A stretch of DNA of 64,000 bases from Streptococcus cuniculi (GTDB taxonomy: Bacteria > Bacillota > Bacilli > Lactobacillales > Streptococcaceae). The position numbers and the translations under genes are program-made. Under the pieces are notes generated by a model. That model did not search any database, was not told the origin of the DNA, and worked only from the letters and a program-made list of their open reading frames with translations. Shown here in pieces: positions 1-9,300 of the stretch (within the stretch, counting starts at the first letter, position 1; every line of letters starts with the position of its first letter). The stretch lies in NCBI RefSeq assembly GCF_004570575.1, contig NZ_SPPD01000011.1, forward strand, positions 1 to 64,000. Reading direction: 5' to 3'.

Positions 1-2
1 TT

Positions 3-50
3 GAAGAGCTCAAACATTACGCTAAAAATCCATATACAACACTAAAATAA
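3..50 (+). CDS. 3' end of an unidentified upstream gene (partial)
   Basis: Frame 3 is open from the window edge and reads EELKHYAKNPYTTLK before a TAA at 48-50, directly ahead of a strong terminator. That fits the last 15 codons of a gene transcribed in the same direction. In other streptococci clpP often lies upstream of the ylbG gene, but these residues do not look like a ClpP C-terminus. I do not recognise the protein. Another frame stops at 43-45, so even the frame is not certain. Confidence 0.4.
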   Translation, partial: EELKHYAKNPYTTLK

Positions 51-54
51 ATTT

Positions 55-110
55 AAAGACCAGCCAAATCCCTTGGCACACAAGGAGGGAGCTGGTCTTT
101 GCTTGTTTTT
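55..110 (+). terminator. Rho-independent terminator
   Basis: Arms AAAGACCAGC (55-64) and GCTGGTCTTT (91-100) pair perfectly. A smaller CCTTG/CAAGG pair lies inside, and a T-rich tract follows at 101-110. It ends the upstream transcript before the ylbG promoter. Confidence 0.85.
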
Positions 111-159
111 AAGTGATAAACTCGGGAGCGATATTTCCTGTATCAAATACCTTGTTTTC

Positions 160-168
160 TGATATAAT
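160..168 (+). promoter_or_regulatory. Extended -10 promoter of the ylbG-like gene
   Basis: TGATATAAT at 160-168 is a perfect extended -10 (TGn-TATAAT). The -35 region is weak, as is usual for this class. A ribosome site AAAGAGGA lies at 186-193, six bases before the ATG at 199. Confidence 0.75.
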
Positions 169-198
169 AGGAAATAGAAGAAATGAAAGAGGAATAGT

Positions 199-471
199 AT
201 GGCATTTGAAAAACAAGAACGAGTGAGTTTAGCAGTTTATCTGCATTACAACCGTGATGCGAGAAAATTAAATCAATACGGAGACATCATTTACCATTCT
301 CGTAGGTTGCGTTACTTATTGCTCTATGTCAATCAGGAAAATGCGGATAGCGTGATGACAAACTTAAAAAAGGAAAAGTTTGTCAAGAAGGTCATCCTGT
401 CCTACTTAAAGGAATTGGACACTGATTTTGTCGGGAGTTTATGGCGTCAAGAAGAGAAAAATAGTATTTAA
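199..471 (+). CDS. YlbG/UPF0298 family protein
   Basis: This 90-residue cytoplasmic protein matches the size and character of the UPF0298 (YlbG) family, including the start region with [16 protein letters not shown] and a YLLLYV segment. The biochemical role of the family is not established. It has its own extended -10 promoter and ribosome site, and sits just upstream of the branched-chain amino-acid transporter, as in pneumococcus and other streptococci. No signal peptide or membrane segment is present. The assignment rests on sequence style plus neighbourhood. Confidence 0.8.
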   Translation: MAFEKQERVSLAVYLHYNRDARKLNQYGDIIYHSRRLRYLLLYVNQENADSVMTNLKKEKFVKKVILSYLKELDTDFVGSLWRQEEKNSI

Positions 472-489
472 AATTATTTTTCTTTTTTG

Positions 490-518
490 TTGACAATTTT
501 CTGATAATTCAGTATATT
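490..518 (+). promoter_or_regulatory. Sigma-A promoter of livJ
   Basis: TTGACA at 490-495 and TATATT at 513-518 are separated by 17 bases. This is a near-consensus promoter for livJ at 559. The ribosome site is AAGGAG at about 548-553. In Gram-positive bacteria such operons are commonly CodY targets, but I did not identify a convincing CodY box here. Confidence 0.8.
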
Positions 519-558
519 AGATACATCGCAAAAATGATGAAAGTTTTAAGGAGTTTTT

Positions 559-1734
559 ATGAAAACAAATACATTCAAATTAGCCTTGGTTAGTTTTGCT
601 TCTGCAGCGCTTCTTGCAGCTTGTGGAAACGTATCAAGCACAAATTCATCTGCTACTGGGACCGCATTAGGCGATACAGTCAAAATTGGTTACAACTTGG
701 AATTGTCAGGTGCTGTTTCTTCTTATGGTCAAACTGAGAAAAATGGTGCAGACCTTGCGGTGAAAGAAATCAACGCAGCAGGTGGTGTTGACGGTAAGAA
801 AATCGAAGTGGTTGCCAAAGACAACAAATCAGAGACAGCTGAAGCAGCAACAGTTGCGACCAGCCTTGCAAGTGAGGGCGTAAACGTCATCATCGGTCCT
901 GCGACATCAGGGGCATCAGGTGCGTCTATCGCAAATGTTACATCAGCAGGTGTACCAATGATCACTCCTTCAGGGACCCAGACAGACCTTGTTGTCAACA
1001 GCGAAGGGAAAGTACAAGATTTCTTCTTCCGTACAACTTTTACAGACGGATACCAAGGTGAAATCATGGCAGACTATGCAACCAAAACCTTGAATGCCAA
1101 GAAAGTAGTGCTCTACTATGACAACTCTTCAGACTACGGTAAAGGGATTGCGGAGTCTTTCCAAAATGCCTACAAGGGTGAGATTGTATCAACCATTACA
1201 TTTGCTTCAGGAGATAAAGATTTCCAAGCTGCCCTTGCAAAATTAAAAGGACTTGACTTTGATGCCATCATCATGCCAGGTTACTACAATGAAACAGGCA
1301 CAATCGTAAAACAAGCACGTGGTCTTGGTATCGACAAACCAATCCTTGGTTCTGACGGTTTTGACTCACCATTGTTTGCAGAATTGGCAACAGCTTCCGC
1401 AGCCAATAAAGTCTACTATCTATCTGCCTTTGTTCCGTCAGCTAGTGACCGTGCAAAAGCCTTCCACGATGCTTACACAAAAGAATACGGTGAAGAGCCT
1501 TCAATGTTCTCAGCCCTAGCTTACGACTCAGTTTACATGGCAGCAGAAGCGTCAAAAGGTTCTAAAAACTCTGTAGAAATGAAAGACAAATTGGCTGCTT
1601 TGAAAGACTTTGACGGTGTGACAGGTACTATGTCTGTTGACAAAGACCATAACGTTGTGAAGTCTGTTTATGTGGTTAGCTTGAAAGACGGTAAGGCAGA
1701 TGCTGTTGACACAGTATCTCTTACTGACAAATAA
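559..1734 (+). CDS. livJ: Branched-chain amino-acid ABC transporter, substrate-binding lipoprotein
   Basis: LivJ captures leucine, isoleucine and valine outside the cell and hands them to the LivHM channel. The 391-residue protein has a lipoprotein signal ending in LLAAC, with the lipidated Cys at residue 22. A periplasmic-binding-protein fold of the Leu/Ile/Val family follows (VKIGYNLELSG, VIIGPATSGA, ITPSGTQTDL, PGYYNETG). Length is normal for the family. It has its own promoter and is separated from livH by 174 bases containing a nested inverted repeat. That spacer may let the binding protein be made in excess over the membrane parts. Exact substrate preference cannot be read from sequence. 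Confidence 0.93.
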   Translation: MKTNTFKLALVSFASAALLAACGNVSSTNSSATGTALGDTVKIGYNLELSGAVSSYGQTEKNGADLAVKEINAAGGVDGKKIEVVAKDNKSETAEAATVATSLASEGVNVIIGPATSGASGASIANVTSAGVPMITPSGTQTDLVVNSEGKVQDFFFRTTFTDGYQGEIMADYATKTLNAKKVVLYYDNSSDYGKGIAESFQNAYKGEIVSTITFASGDKDFQAALAKLKGLDFDAIIMPGYYNETGTIVKQARGLGIDKPILGSDGFDSPLFAELATASAANKVYYLSAFVPSASDRAKAFHDAYTKEYGEEPSMFSALAYDSVYMAAEASKGSKNSVEMKDKLAALKDFDGVTGTMSVDKDHNVVKSVYVVSLKDGKADAVDTVSLTDK

Positions 1735-1754
1735 TCCATTCTTTTAAAAGAATG

Positions 1755-1869
1755 TTTGTATCATGCGATGTCTATAACAGCAAGGAGTCTAGGACTTGGG
1801 TCCCAGACTCCGTTGCCGTGTATGGACAAGCAAAAATTTAGTCTGGTATTTGTAACTTTATGATACAAA
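1755..1869 (+). repeat. Nested inverted-repeat element between livJ and livH
   Basis: A perfect outer pair TTTGTATCAT (1755-1764) and ATGATACAAA (1860-1869) encloses an inner hairpin GGAGTCT (1784-1790) / AGACTCC (1805-1811), whose loop contains GGAC/GTCC. Just upstream CATTCTTTT/AAAAGAATG (1737-1754) forms another palindrome. No T tract follows the inner stem, so it is not a classical terminator. It may be an mRNA-processing or attenuating structure, or a small MITE-like insertion. Confidence 0.6.
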
Positions 1870-1908
1870 AAAGACTAAAATCAATTTTTTAGAAAGATCG
1901 GTGAACGC

Positions 1909-2796
1909 ATGCTTCAGCAGCTTGTCAATGGTTTGATTTTAGGCTCTGTTTATGCCTTGCTAGCCTTAGGGTACACAATGGTATATGGAATTATCAAACT
2001 GATTAACTTTGCCCACGGAGATCTCTACATGATGGGAGCCTTCATGGGATATTACCTTTTAAATCGATTAACCTTTATTGCAGACGGTGGTCTACGCCTC
2101 TTTGTGACTTTAATTTTGACCATGATTGGGACAGCCATTTTAGGGGTTGTGATTGAGTTTTTGGCCTATCGACCTCTTCGAAATTCGACCCGTATTGCAG
2201 CCTTGATTACGGCAATCGGTGTTTCCTTCTTCCTTGAATACATCATGGTTTATTTCTTTACGGCAGATGTCAAGCCCTTCCCTCAAGTTTTAAACGTTGC
2301 AAAATTTACCTTGGGTCCTGTTGCAGTTGATAGTATTCAATTGATTATCTTAGGGGTTTCTCTCTTTCTCATGATGGCCTTGCAGCTTATTGTTAGGAAA
2401 ACCAAAATGGGGAAAGCCATGCGTGCAGTGTCTGTTGATAGCGATGCCGCACAACTAATGGGAATCAACGTCAATCGTACGATCAGCTTTACCTTTGCCC
2501 TTGGATCAGCCTTGGCAGGTGCTGCGGGCGTCCTGCTCGGCTTATACTACAACCAAATCGAGCCGCTCATGGGGATGACACCAGGGCTTAAGGCCTTTGT
2601 TGCGGCAGTTCTAGGTGGAATCGGAATCATTCCTGGTGCAGCGCTAGGTGGCTTTGTCATTGGGGTTATCGAAACCTTTACTTATGTGATTGGTCTTGAT
2701 ACCTTCCGCGATGCGATTGTGTATATTGTTTTGATTATCATTTTATTGGTAAGACCAAGTGGTATTCTTGGTAAAAACGTGAAAGAGAAGGTCTAG
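1909..2796 (+). CDS. livH: Branched-chain amino-acid ABC transporter permease LivH
   Basis: LivH is one of two integral membrane subunits of the importer. The 295-residue protein is hydrophobic throughout and carries family motifs such as GLILGSVYALLALGYTMVYG at the N-terminus and AVLGGIGIIPGAALGGFVIG near residues 230-250, the region that docks the ATPase. The ATG at 1909 has only a weak upstream purine stretch (GAAAG near 1892), but it opens with the expected family N-terminus. livM follows after two bases, so the two are translationally coupled. Confidence 0.93.
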   Translation: MLQQLVNGLILGSVYALLALGYTMVYGIIKLINFAHGDLYMMGAFMGYYLLNRLTFIADGGLRLFVTLILTMIGTAILGVVIEFLAYRPLRNSTRIAALITAIGVSFFLEYIMVYFFTADVKPFPQVLNVAKFTLGPVAVDSIQLIILGVSLFLMMALQLIVRKTKMGKAMRAVSVDSDAAQLMGINVNRTISFTFALGSALAGAAGVLLGLYYNQIEPLMGMTPGLKAFVAAVLGGIGIIPGAALGGFVIGVIETFTYVIGLDTFRDAIVYIVLIIILLVRPSGILGKNVKEKV

Positions 2797-2798
2797 TC

Positions 2799-3749
2799 AT
2801 GGCAAGAAATCTAAAAGTAAATGCAATCTGGCTCCTTGTCTTACTAGCAGGTTTTGGAGTGATTCAAGGCCTTGTTGCAGTAGGTGTCTTGAATTTCTAC
2901 TATATTCAGATTGTTCAACAAATCGGTATTAACATTATCATGGCTGTCGGCTTGAACTTGATTGTCGGTTTTTCGGGTCAATTCTCGCTGGGCCACGCAG
3001 GATTTATGGCAATTGGTGCCTATTCTGTCGGCGTCCTTGGAAAAATGATGCCAAGCTATGGCGGATTTGCAGTGTCGCTTCTTGTGGGAATGGTGCTCGC
3101 AGGTGGGTTTGCCCTCTTGGTCGGTCTTCCAACGCTCCGTTTAAAAGGAGACTATCTCGCCATTGCAACGCTTGGTGTGGCTGAAATCATCCGTATCTTT
3201 ATTATCAATGGTGGCAAATTAACCAACGGTGCAGCTGGGGTTATGGGGATTCCTCTTTTCAGCAACTGGCAATTGGTCTATGCTTTTGTGGTGATTACAA
3301 CGATTTTTACTGTGAACTTCCTACGTAGTCCTATGGGACGGACAGTTATTTCTGTCCGTGAAGACGAAATTGCAGCAGAATCTGTTGGGGTTAATCCAAC
3401 CAAGATGAAAGTGATTGCCTTTGTCTTTGGTGCGATGACCGCAGCGATTGCAGGTGGACTTCATGCAGGCTATGTCGGAACGATTGTGCCGAAAGACTTT
3501 TCCTTTATGACCTCTGTGAACATTTTGATTATCATCGTATTGGGTGGGCTTGGCTCAATCACAGGTACCTTTGTAGCAGCGATTGTCCTAGGTGTCTTAA
3601 ACGTTTACCTCAAGAGCTATGCAAGTGTTAGCATGATTATCTACTCACTGGCCCTTATCTTGCTCATGATTTTCCGTCCAGGTGGTCTTTTGGGAACGAA
3701 GGAATTATCCTTTGCTCGATTCTTCAAGAAGAAGGAGGAAGCGAACTAA
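2799..3749 (+). CDS. livM: Branched-chain amino-acid ABC transporter permease LivM
   Basis: LivM is the partner membrane subunit of LivH. The 316-residue protein has about eight to nine hydrophobic segments, the LivM-type stretch NLIVGFSGQFSLGHAGFMAIG near residues 51-71, and a coupling loop around VREDEIAAESVGVNPTKMK. The C-terminal GGLGSITGT motif parallels LivH. Its TAA overlaps the livG ATG by one base, typical of tight operon coupling. Confidence 0.93.
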   Translation: MARNLKVNAIWLLVLLAGFGVIQGLVAVGVLNFYYIQIVQQIGINIIMAVGLNLIVGFSGQFSLGHAGFMAIGAYSVGVLGKMMPSYGGFAVSLLVGMVLAGGFALLVGLPTLRLKGDYLAIATLGVAEIIRIFIINGGKLTNGAAGVMGIPLFSNWQLVYAFVVITTIFTVNFLRSPMGRTVISVREDEIAAESVGVNPTKMKVIAFVFGAMTAAIAGGLHAGYVGTIVPKDFSFMTSVNILIIIVLGGLGSITGTFVAAIVLGVLNVYLKSYASVSMIIYSLALILLMIFRPGGLLGTKELSFARFFKKKEEAN

Positions 3750-4513
3750 TGGCACTTCTTGATGTAAAAAAATTAACCAAAAACTTCGGTGGTCTGACTG
3801 CCGTTGGCGATGTGACCATGGAGTTGCACGAAGGTGAATTGGTCGGTTTGATTGGGCCAAATGGTGCAGGAAAGACGACCCTCTTTAATCTCTTGACCGG
3901 TGTCTATGAGCCAAGTGAGGGAACGATTACCTTGGCAGGAACTCTTTTAAACGGAAAGGCTCCGTCTAAAATTGCCACTCTTGGATTGGGGCGCACCTTC
4001 CAAAATATCCGTTTGTTCAAAGATATGACCGTCTTGGAAAATGTATTGATTGGTTTGAGCAATCACGGGAAAAATCATGTTTTTGCAAGTTTCTTCCGCC
4101 TGCCAGTCTTTTACAAGAACGAGATTGCGTTGCGTGAAAAGGCGATTGACCTCTTGAAAATCTTTGATTTGGACAAGGATGCAGAAACGTTGGCTAAAAA
4201 TCTCCCCTACGGACAACAACGCCGTCTGGAAATCGTTCGTGCTTTAGCGACGGAGCCAAACATTCTCTTTCTTGATGAGCCAGCTGCGGGGATGAATCCA
4301 CAGGAAACAGCGGAATTGACGCAGTTGATCCGCAAAATTAAAAATGAATTCAATATTACGATTATGCTGATTGAGCATGATATGAGTCTAGTCATGGAAG
4401 TCACAGAGCGTATCTATGTTTTGGAATACGGTCGCCTGATTGCCCATGGGACACCTGAGGAAATCAAGACCAACAAACGCGTCATTGAAGCATATCTTGG
4501 AGGTGAGGCCTAA
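3749..4513 (+). CDS. livG: Branched-chain amino-acid ABC transporter ATPase LivG
   Basis: This is the first of two ATP-binding subunits that power the LivHM channel. The 254-residue protein shows the Walker A motif GPNGAGKTT near residue 36, the LivG insert GRTFQNIRLF, the variant signature YGQQRRLEIVRAL, Walker B ILFLDEPAAGMNP and the switch histidine in LIEHDM. Size is normal for LivG, which is slightly longer than LivF. It overlaps livM by one base and livF by one base. Confidence 0.95.
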   Translation: MALLDVKKLTKNFGGLTAVGDVTMELHEGELVGLIGPNGAGKTTLFNLLTGVYEPSEGTITLAGTLLNGKAPSKIATLGLGRTFQNIRLFKDMTVLENVLIGLSNHGKNHVFASFFRLPVFYKNEIALREKAIDLLKIFDLDKDAETLAKNLPYGQQRRLEIVRALATEPNILFLDEPAAGMNPQETAELTQLIRKIKNEFNITIMLIEHDMSLVMEVTERIYVLEYGRLIAHGTPEEIKTNKRVIEAYLGGEA

Positions 4514-5223
4514 TGTCAATGTTAAAAGTAGAAGACTTATCCGTCCATTACGGTGTCATCGAAGCGGTGAAAAATGTATCCTTTGAAGTCAATGAAGGAG
4601 AAGTTGTCACCTTGATTGGGGCAAATGGTGCAGGAAAAACGTCTATCTTGCGGACAATTTCAGGCTTGGTACGTTCCTCTTCTGGAAAAATCAGCTTCTT
4701 AGGGAACGAAATCCAGCGTGTTCCAGCCCGTAAAATCGTAGCAGATGGCTTATCTCAAGTACCAGAAGGTCGCCATGTCTTTGCAGGCTTGACCGTTATG
4801 GAAAACTTGGAAATGGGTGCATTCTTGCGCAACAATCGTGAGGAAAATCAAGCGAATCTGAAAAAGATTTTTGCCCGTTTCCCACGTTTGGAGGAACGGA
4901 AAAACCAAGATGCCGCAACTCTTTCAGGTGGTGAACAGCAGATGCTTGCTATGGGACGTGCACTCATGAGCCAACCCAAATTGCTACTCCTTGATGAACC
5001 GTCGATGGGATTAGCACCAATCTTTATCCAAGAAATTTTTGATATCATTCAAGATATCCAAAAACAAGGCACAACCGTTCTCTTGATCGAACAAAATGCC
5101 AACAAAGCCCTCTCCATCGCAGACCGAGGCTACGTCCTTGAAACAGGCAAAATCGTCCTCTCAGGAACAGGAAAAGAACTCCTCGCCTCAGAAGAAGTCA
5201 AAAAAGCATATCTAGGTGGCTAA
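4513..5223 (+). CDS. livF: Branched-chain amino-acid ABC transporter ATPase LivF
   Basis: LivF is the second ATPase of the importer. The 236-residue protein has Walker A GANGAGKTS, the family segment VPEGRHVFAGLTVMENL, the ABC signature LSGGEQQMLAMGRAL, Walker B LLLLDEPSMGLAP and the switch histidine replaced by Q in LIEQNA, a normal LivF feature. It starts inside the livG stop and ends at a strong terminator that begins within its own stop codon, closing the operon. Confidence 0.95.
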   Translation: MSMLKVEDLSVHYGVIEAVKNVSFEVNEGEVVTLIGANGAGKTSILRTISGLVRSSSGKISFLGNEIQRVPARKIVADGLSQVPEGRHVFAGLTVMENLEMGAFLRNNREENQANLKKIFARFPRLEERKNQDAATLSGGEQQMLAMGRALMSQPKLLLLDEPSMGLAPIFIQEIFDIIQDIQKQGTTVLLIEQNANKALSIADRGYVLETGKIVLSGTGKELLASEEVKKAYLGG

Positions 5224-5245
5224 AACAACCCTGACGGGTTGTTTT
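5222..5245 (+). terminator. Terminator of the liv operon
   Basis: AAAACAACCC (5222-5231) and GGGTTGTTTT (5236-5245) form a perfect 10-bp stem with a TGAC loop, overlapping the livF stop codon. The 3' arm ends in TTTT. Confidence 0.85.
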
Positions 5246-5250
5246 AGGTC

Positions 5251-5527
5251 CGGAAATGAGAACTAGCGTAAGCTAGTTTTCTTTGTTTGGTCCAGTCGCC
5301 TCGTTTTAAGTTGGAAATAAGGATTTGTGGGAACAAATCCTCTGCTTACCTAGATCCAGTGGACCTTTTTAAGTTGGAAATAGAAAGTTGAGGTAACAAC
5401 TCCTCCCCTAGTCTAGGTCCGGTGGACGTTTTCAGGTTGGAAATAAGAACCGCTGGTAAGCGGTTTTCATCTTGTCTGGGCTAGGGGGTTAGGCTGGATA
5501 TGAGAACTAGCGCCAGCTAGTTTTTTT
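5251..5527 (+). repeat. Tandem array of five hairpin units with different stems
   Basis: Five units recur about every 60-64 bases. Each has a conserved lead (GGAAATGAG 5252, TTGGAAATAAG 5311, GTTGGAAATAGA 5373, GTTGGAAATAAG 5437, GCTGGATATGAG 5493) followed at once by a hairpin. The stems differ but each self-pairs: AACTAGC/GCTAGTT (5261-5278), GGATTTGT/ACAAATCC (5321-5340), AGTTG/CAACT (5386-5401), AACCGCT/AGCGGTT (5448-5465), AACTAGC/GCTAGTT (5505-5522). Four of the loops are four bases of the form GNNA (GTAA, GGGA, GGTA, GCCA). Between units a TCC-RGT-GGA mini-palindrome recurs in the second and third spacers. The rest to the rnc promoter (5528-5662) is AT-rich with no evident gene. Confidence 0.75.
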
Positions 5528-5662
5528 GTTATGGCTTATCCCCGTATCTCCTTAGAAATTTTTAATGTATTTTTGAAAAAAGCAGTTTTTTACGAATAGA
5601 ATAGTATAGGAGAAAAGCAAAGATATGACTACCCTTTGTTTTACTGAAAATAGCTGGGAATA

Positions 5663-5671
5663 TGGTATAAT
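5663..5671 (+). promoter_or_regulatory. Extended -10 promoter of rnc-smc
   Basis: TGGTATAAT at 5663-5671 is a perfect extended -10. A ribosome site AAAAGGAG follows at 5686-5693, five bases before the rnc ATG at 5699. Confidence 0.75.
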
Positions 5672-5698
5672 AAGGAAGATAGACAAAAAGGAGCAATT

Positions 5699-6385
5699 AT
5701 GCAAGAATTACAAAAGAAATTGGTTGCTGAGTTTGGGATTGATTTTTCCGATCTGGCCTTACTTGAGACAGCTTTTACGCACACATCTTATGCCAATGAG
5801 CATCGCCTTCTAAAAATTTCACATAATGAGCGATTGGAATTTTTAGGAGACGCTGTTCTGCAACTGATTATTTCCCGCTATTTGTATCAGAAGTATCCTC
5901 AGTTTCCCGAAGGGGAAATGTCCAAGATGCGCTCAATGTTCGTTCGAGAGGAGAGTTTGGCAGGGTTTACGCGTACTTGTGGTTTTGAAGCCTTTCTTCG
6001 TCTCGGTAAGGGGGAAGAAAAATCTGGCGGGCGCAATCGCGATACGATCTTAGGGGATTTATTTGAAGCCTTTTTAGGTGCACTTCTCCTAGATAAGGGA
6101 GTAGAGGCGGTTGAAGCTTTTCTCTACCAAGTCATGATTCCGCAACTTGAAGTCGGAAACTTTGAACGTGTGACAGATTACAAGACACGTTTGCAGGAAC
6201 TATTGCAGGTGAATGGTGAAGTGATGATTCAATACCAGGTTGTAGCAGAAGACGGTCCAGCCCACGATAAAATATTTGAGGTTGAAGTATTGGTAAATGG
6301 TCAACCTATAGGCAGAGGTCAAGGACGCTCCAAAAAGCAAGCTGAACAAGCTGCTGCGAAGAATGCAGTGGAGGCAAGAGGGTAG
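5699..6385 (+). CDS. rnc: Ribonuclease III
   Basis: RNase III cuts double-stranded RNA and matures rRNA and some mRNAs in the cytoplasm. The 228-residue protein has the signature NERLEFLGD at residues 43-51, the second catalytic motif [13 protein letters not shown] near 115-128 and a C-terminal dsRNA-binding domain ending in [12 protein letters not shown]. The start at 5699 has a good ribosome site; an upstream reading frame from 5625 is in another frame and is a shadow. smc begins two bases after the stop, as in other streptococci. The promoter sits just downstream of the hairpin array at 5251-5527. Confidence 0.96.
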   Translation: MQELQKKLVAEFGIDFSDLALLETAFTHTSYANEHRLLKISHNERLEFLGDAVLQLIISRYLYQKYPQFPEGEMSKMRSMFVREESLAGFTRTCGFEAFLRLGKGEEKSGGRNRDTILGDLFEAFLGALLLDKGVEAVEAFLYQVMIPQLEVGNFERVTDYKTRLQELLQVNGEVMIQYQVVAEDGPAHDKIFEVEVLVNGQPIGRGQGRSKKQAEQAAAKNAVEARG

Positions 6386-6387
6386 GT

Positions 6388-9300
6388 ATGTATCTCAAAT
6401 CAATTGAAATGCAGGGCTTCAAGTCCTTTGCAGATAAAACAAAGGTTGTCTTTGACCGAGGGGTAACGGCAGTTGTTGGTCCAAATGGTTCAGGCAAGTC
6501 CAATATCACCGAAAGTCTCCGTTGGGCCTTGGGTGAATCGTCTGCCAAAAGTCTCCGTGGTGGGAAAATGCCCGACGTCATTTTTGCTGGGACTGAAAGT
6601 CGCAAGGCGCTCAATTATGCCTCTGTTATCGTTACCTTGGACAATAGTACAGGTTTCATTACAGGTCGTCAGAAAGAAATCAAGGTCGAGCGCCATATTT
6701 ACCGCTCAGGAGATAGCGAGTATCTGATTGACGGTCAAAAGGTTCGCTTACGAGATATTCATGATTTGTTTATGGATACAGGTCTCGGTCGAGATTCCTT
6801 TTCGATTATTTCCCAAGGTCGGGTTGAGGCGATTTTTAACTCCAAGCCAGAGGAACGCCGTGCGATTTTTGAAGAGGCCGCAGGTGTCCTAAAATACAAA
6901 ACTCGTAAGAAAGAAACAGATAGCAAATTATCACAGGCTCAGGATAATTTAGATCGTCTGGAAGATATTATTTATGAGTTAGACAACCAAGTCAAACCGC
7001 TTGAAAAACAAGCCCAGGTTGCTCAGAAATATTTGACACTAGACGAAGAACGAAAAGACTTATATCTGAATGTCTTGGTAGCTCAGATTACCAGAGGACA
7101 CAAGAGCATTCAGCAAAAAGAGGCGGATTTAAATCAAGTGAAGGCTGACTTGGTCCAGTATTATGAGCAACGCGATCGGTTTGAACTTGAAAATCAAGCT
7201 TTGAAACAGCAACGCCAGCAGTTGAGTATCAAGTTAGAGCATGAACAGGCTGTTTTACTCGATGTGACCAAACTCATCAGCGATTTAGAGCGCAAGATTG
7301 AAGTGCATCAATTGGAGTCCAGTCAGAACGAAACCAGTCGCCAAGAAGCGCAGGCTCGGTTGCTCGATTTGGACGAAAAACGTGTGAAAACACGAGAACT
7401 ACTGGCTGAGAAAATCACTCATCTGGCCCAGTTGCAGGAAGAATTAGCAACAATTAAAACGGCTATTACCGACAAAGAGCAGGAATTGAGCTACTTTTCA
7501 GAAAATCCAGATCAGGTCTTGGATCACCTCAGAGAGCAGTATGTCACATTGCTACAAGATGAGGCGGAAGTGTCGAATAGTCTTGCTAAAGTAGAGCAAG
7601 ATATTGCCAATCAGCATCGTCTTTCTGAAAGCCAGTCTGAGGAGTTGGTCCGCTTGCAATCTGAAAAAGAAAGCAGTCAAGCAGCCTTGGCTCAACTTCA
7701 GGAAACCTTAGCGGAAGCGGAAGCACGAGTGCAGGAATTGCTACAGGATTATCAGGACAAGCAAAAAGTTCTAGTTGACTTGGACAAGGACTATCAGGCT
7801 AGTCAATCCAAAATGTTTGATCTTTTGGATCAAGTCAAGACTAAAAAAGCGCGTCAGGCTAGTTTAGAAGCAATTTTACAGAATCATTCAAATTTCTATG
7901 CTGGTGTCAAGGCTGTCTTACAACAGGCTGATCGAATCGGTGGGATTGTAGGAGCCGTCAGCGCAAATGTCACATTTGATATGCAGTATCAGACCGCTCT
8001 AGAGATTGCACTCGGAGGGGCTAGCCAGCATATTATTGTGGAAGATGAAGCAACTGCTAAAGCAGCTATTGCCTTCTTGAAACAACAGCGTCAGGGACGG
8101 GCTACCTTTTTGCCCCTTACGACGATTAAACCGCGTCATTTGGCTGGTCATCAGTTGAGTCAATTGCAGGCTGCGACTGGTTTCTTAGGCTTAGCAAGTG
8201 ATTTGGTGACCTTTGACGCCCGCTTGGAATCGATTTTCCAAAATCTACTAGGAACGATTGCTGTTTTTGATACGGTAGAGCATGCCAATCAGGCGGCGCG
8301 AGCAACCAAATTCCAAGTGCGTCTAGTAACCCTAGACGGCACCGAAATTCGCCCAGGCGGAGCTTTTGCAGGAGGAAGCAATCGTACCAACAATACGACC
8401 TTTGTTAAGCCAGAATTAGACCTGCTAGCAGAAGAAATAGCAGTTTTAAGCAAGGAATTGCAGGAACAAGAACACCTAGTAGCTAGGAAAAAAGAAGAGG
8501 CGGAGGTCATTCGTCAATCTCTGGAAGAAATCAAAGAATCTGGTGAGGAGGCGCGCCTTGTTGAGCAGCGGATTCGCTTCTCTTATGAACAGCTAGCCGA
8601 CAAGCTTGCAGAATTACAGACCCTGTATGATGTGCAAGTGGGACAGTCAGATAAGAGCATCTTATCTGACTTGCAGGATTTGGCTGGTCATTATCAGGAA
8701 CAGTTAGCTGCTTTTAGTGAGAAAAAGGTTAAGTTAACAGAGCAGATTGAGGAGATGAAGACCAATCGCCATGCGATTCAAGAGCAGGTGCAGACCTTGC
8801 AAGAAAGTCTATCAAGCCTGAAAGTCACTCAAAGCGAGCGGACCAGTGAAGTACGCTTTGAGCAGACAGACATCACTCGACTGCAAGAAGAAGAAGCAAA
8901 TATTGTGCATGAAATGGAGCTTTTGCAGGCTGTTATTGACCAGAAAGCAGAAGCTCAAGATGATACGAGCTTAGAGGTCTTAGAAGAGCAATTGCAGGCA
9001 GCTAAAAACAAGCAGACTGAGACTGATCAACTTCTCATTCGTCTCAAGTTAGAACTTGAAGATATCGAGGGACAATTCGAGGATATTCAGTCACGGTTAG
9101 AGCAAATGCGCTTGAAAAATGACGAGTTGATTCGCAAGCAAGCCAAGCTCGAGGCAGATTATGAGCAAGAAGCTGGTCGTCTCAAGACCTTGCTGGCTAA
9201 TCTGACAGAGCATTATAAAATGAGTTTTGAAGAAGCGCAGACCAAGGCGGAAGTCCTAGAGGATTTGACTCGTGCAGAGCAGACCCTCAAAGACTTGGAG

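Noticed and set aside
5251..5527. CRISPR-like regular spacing of repeats
   Set aside because: The conserved parts are short and imperfect, the variable parts are hairpin stems rather than spacers, and no cas genes are present.
5625..5813. 62-codon ORF overlapping the start of rnc
   Set aside because: It contains the rnc promoter and is in a different frame from the conserved RNase III protein.
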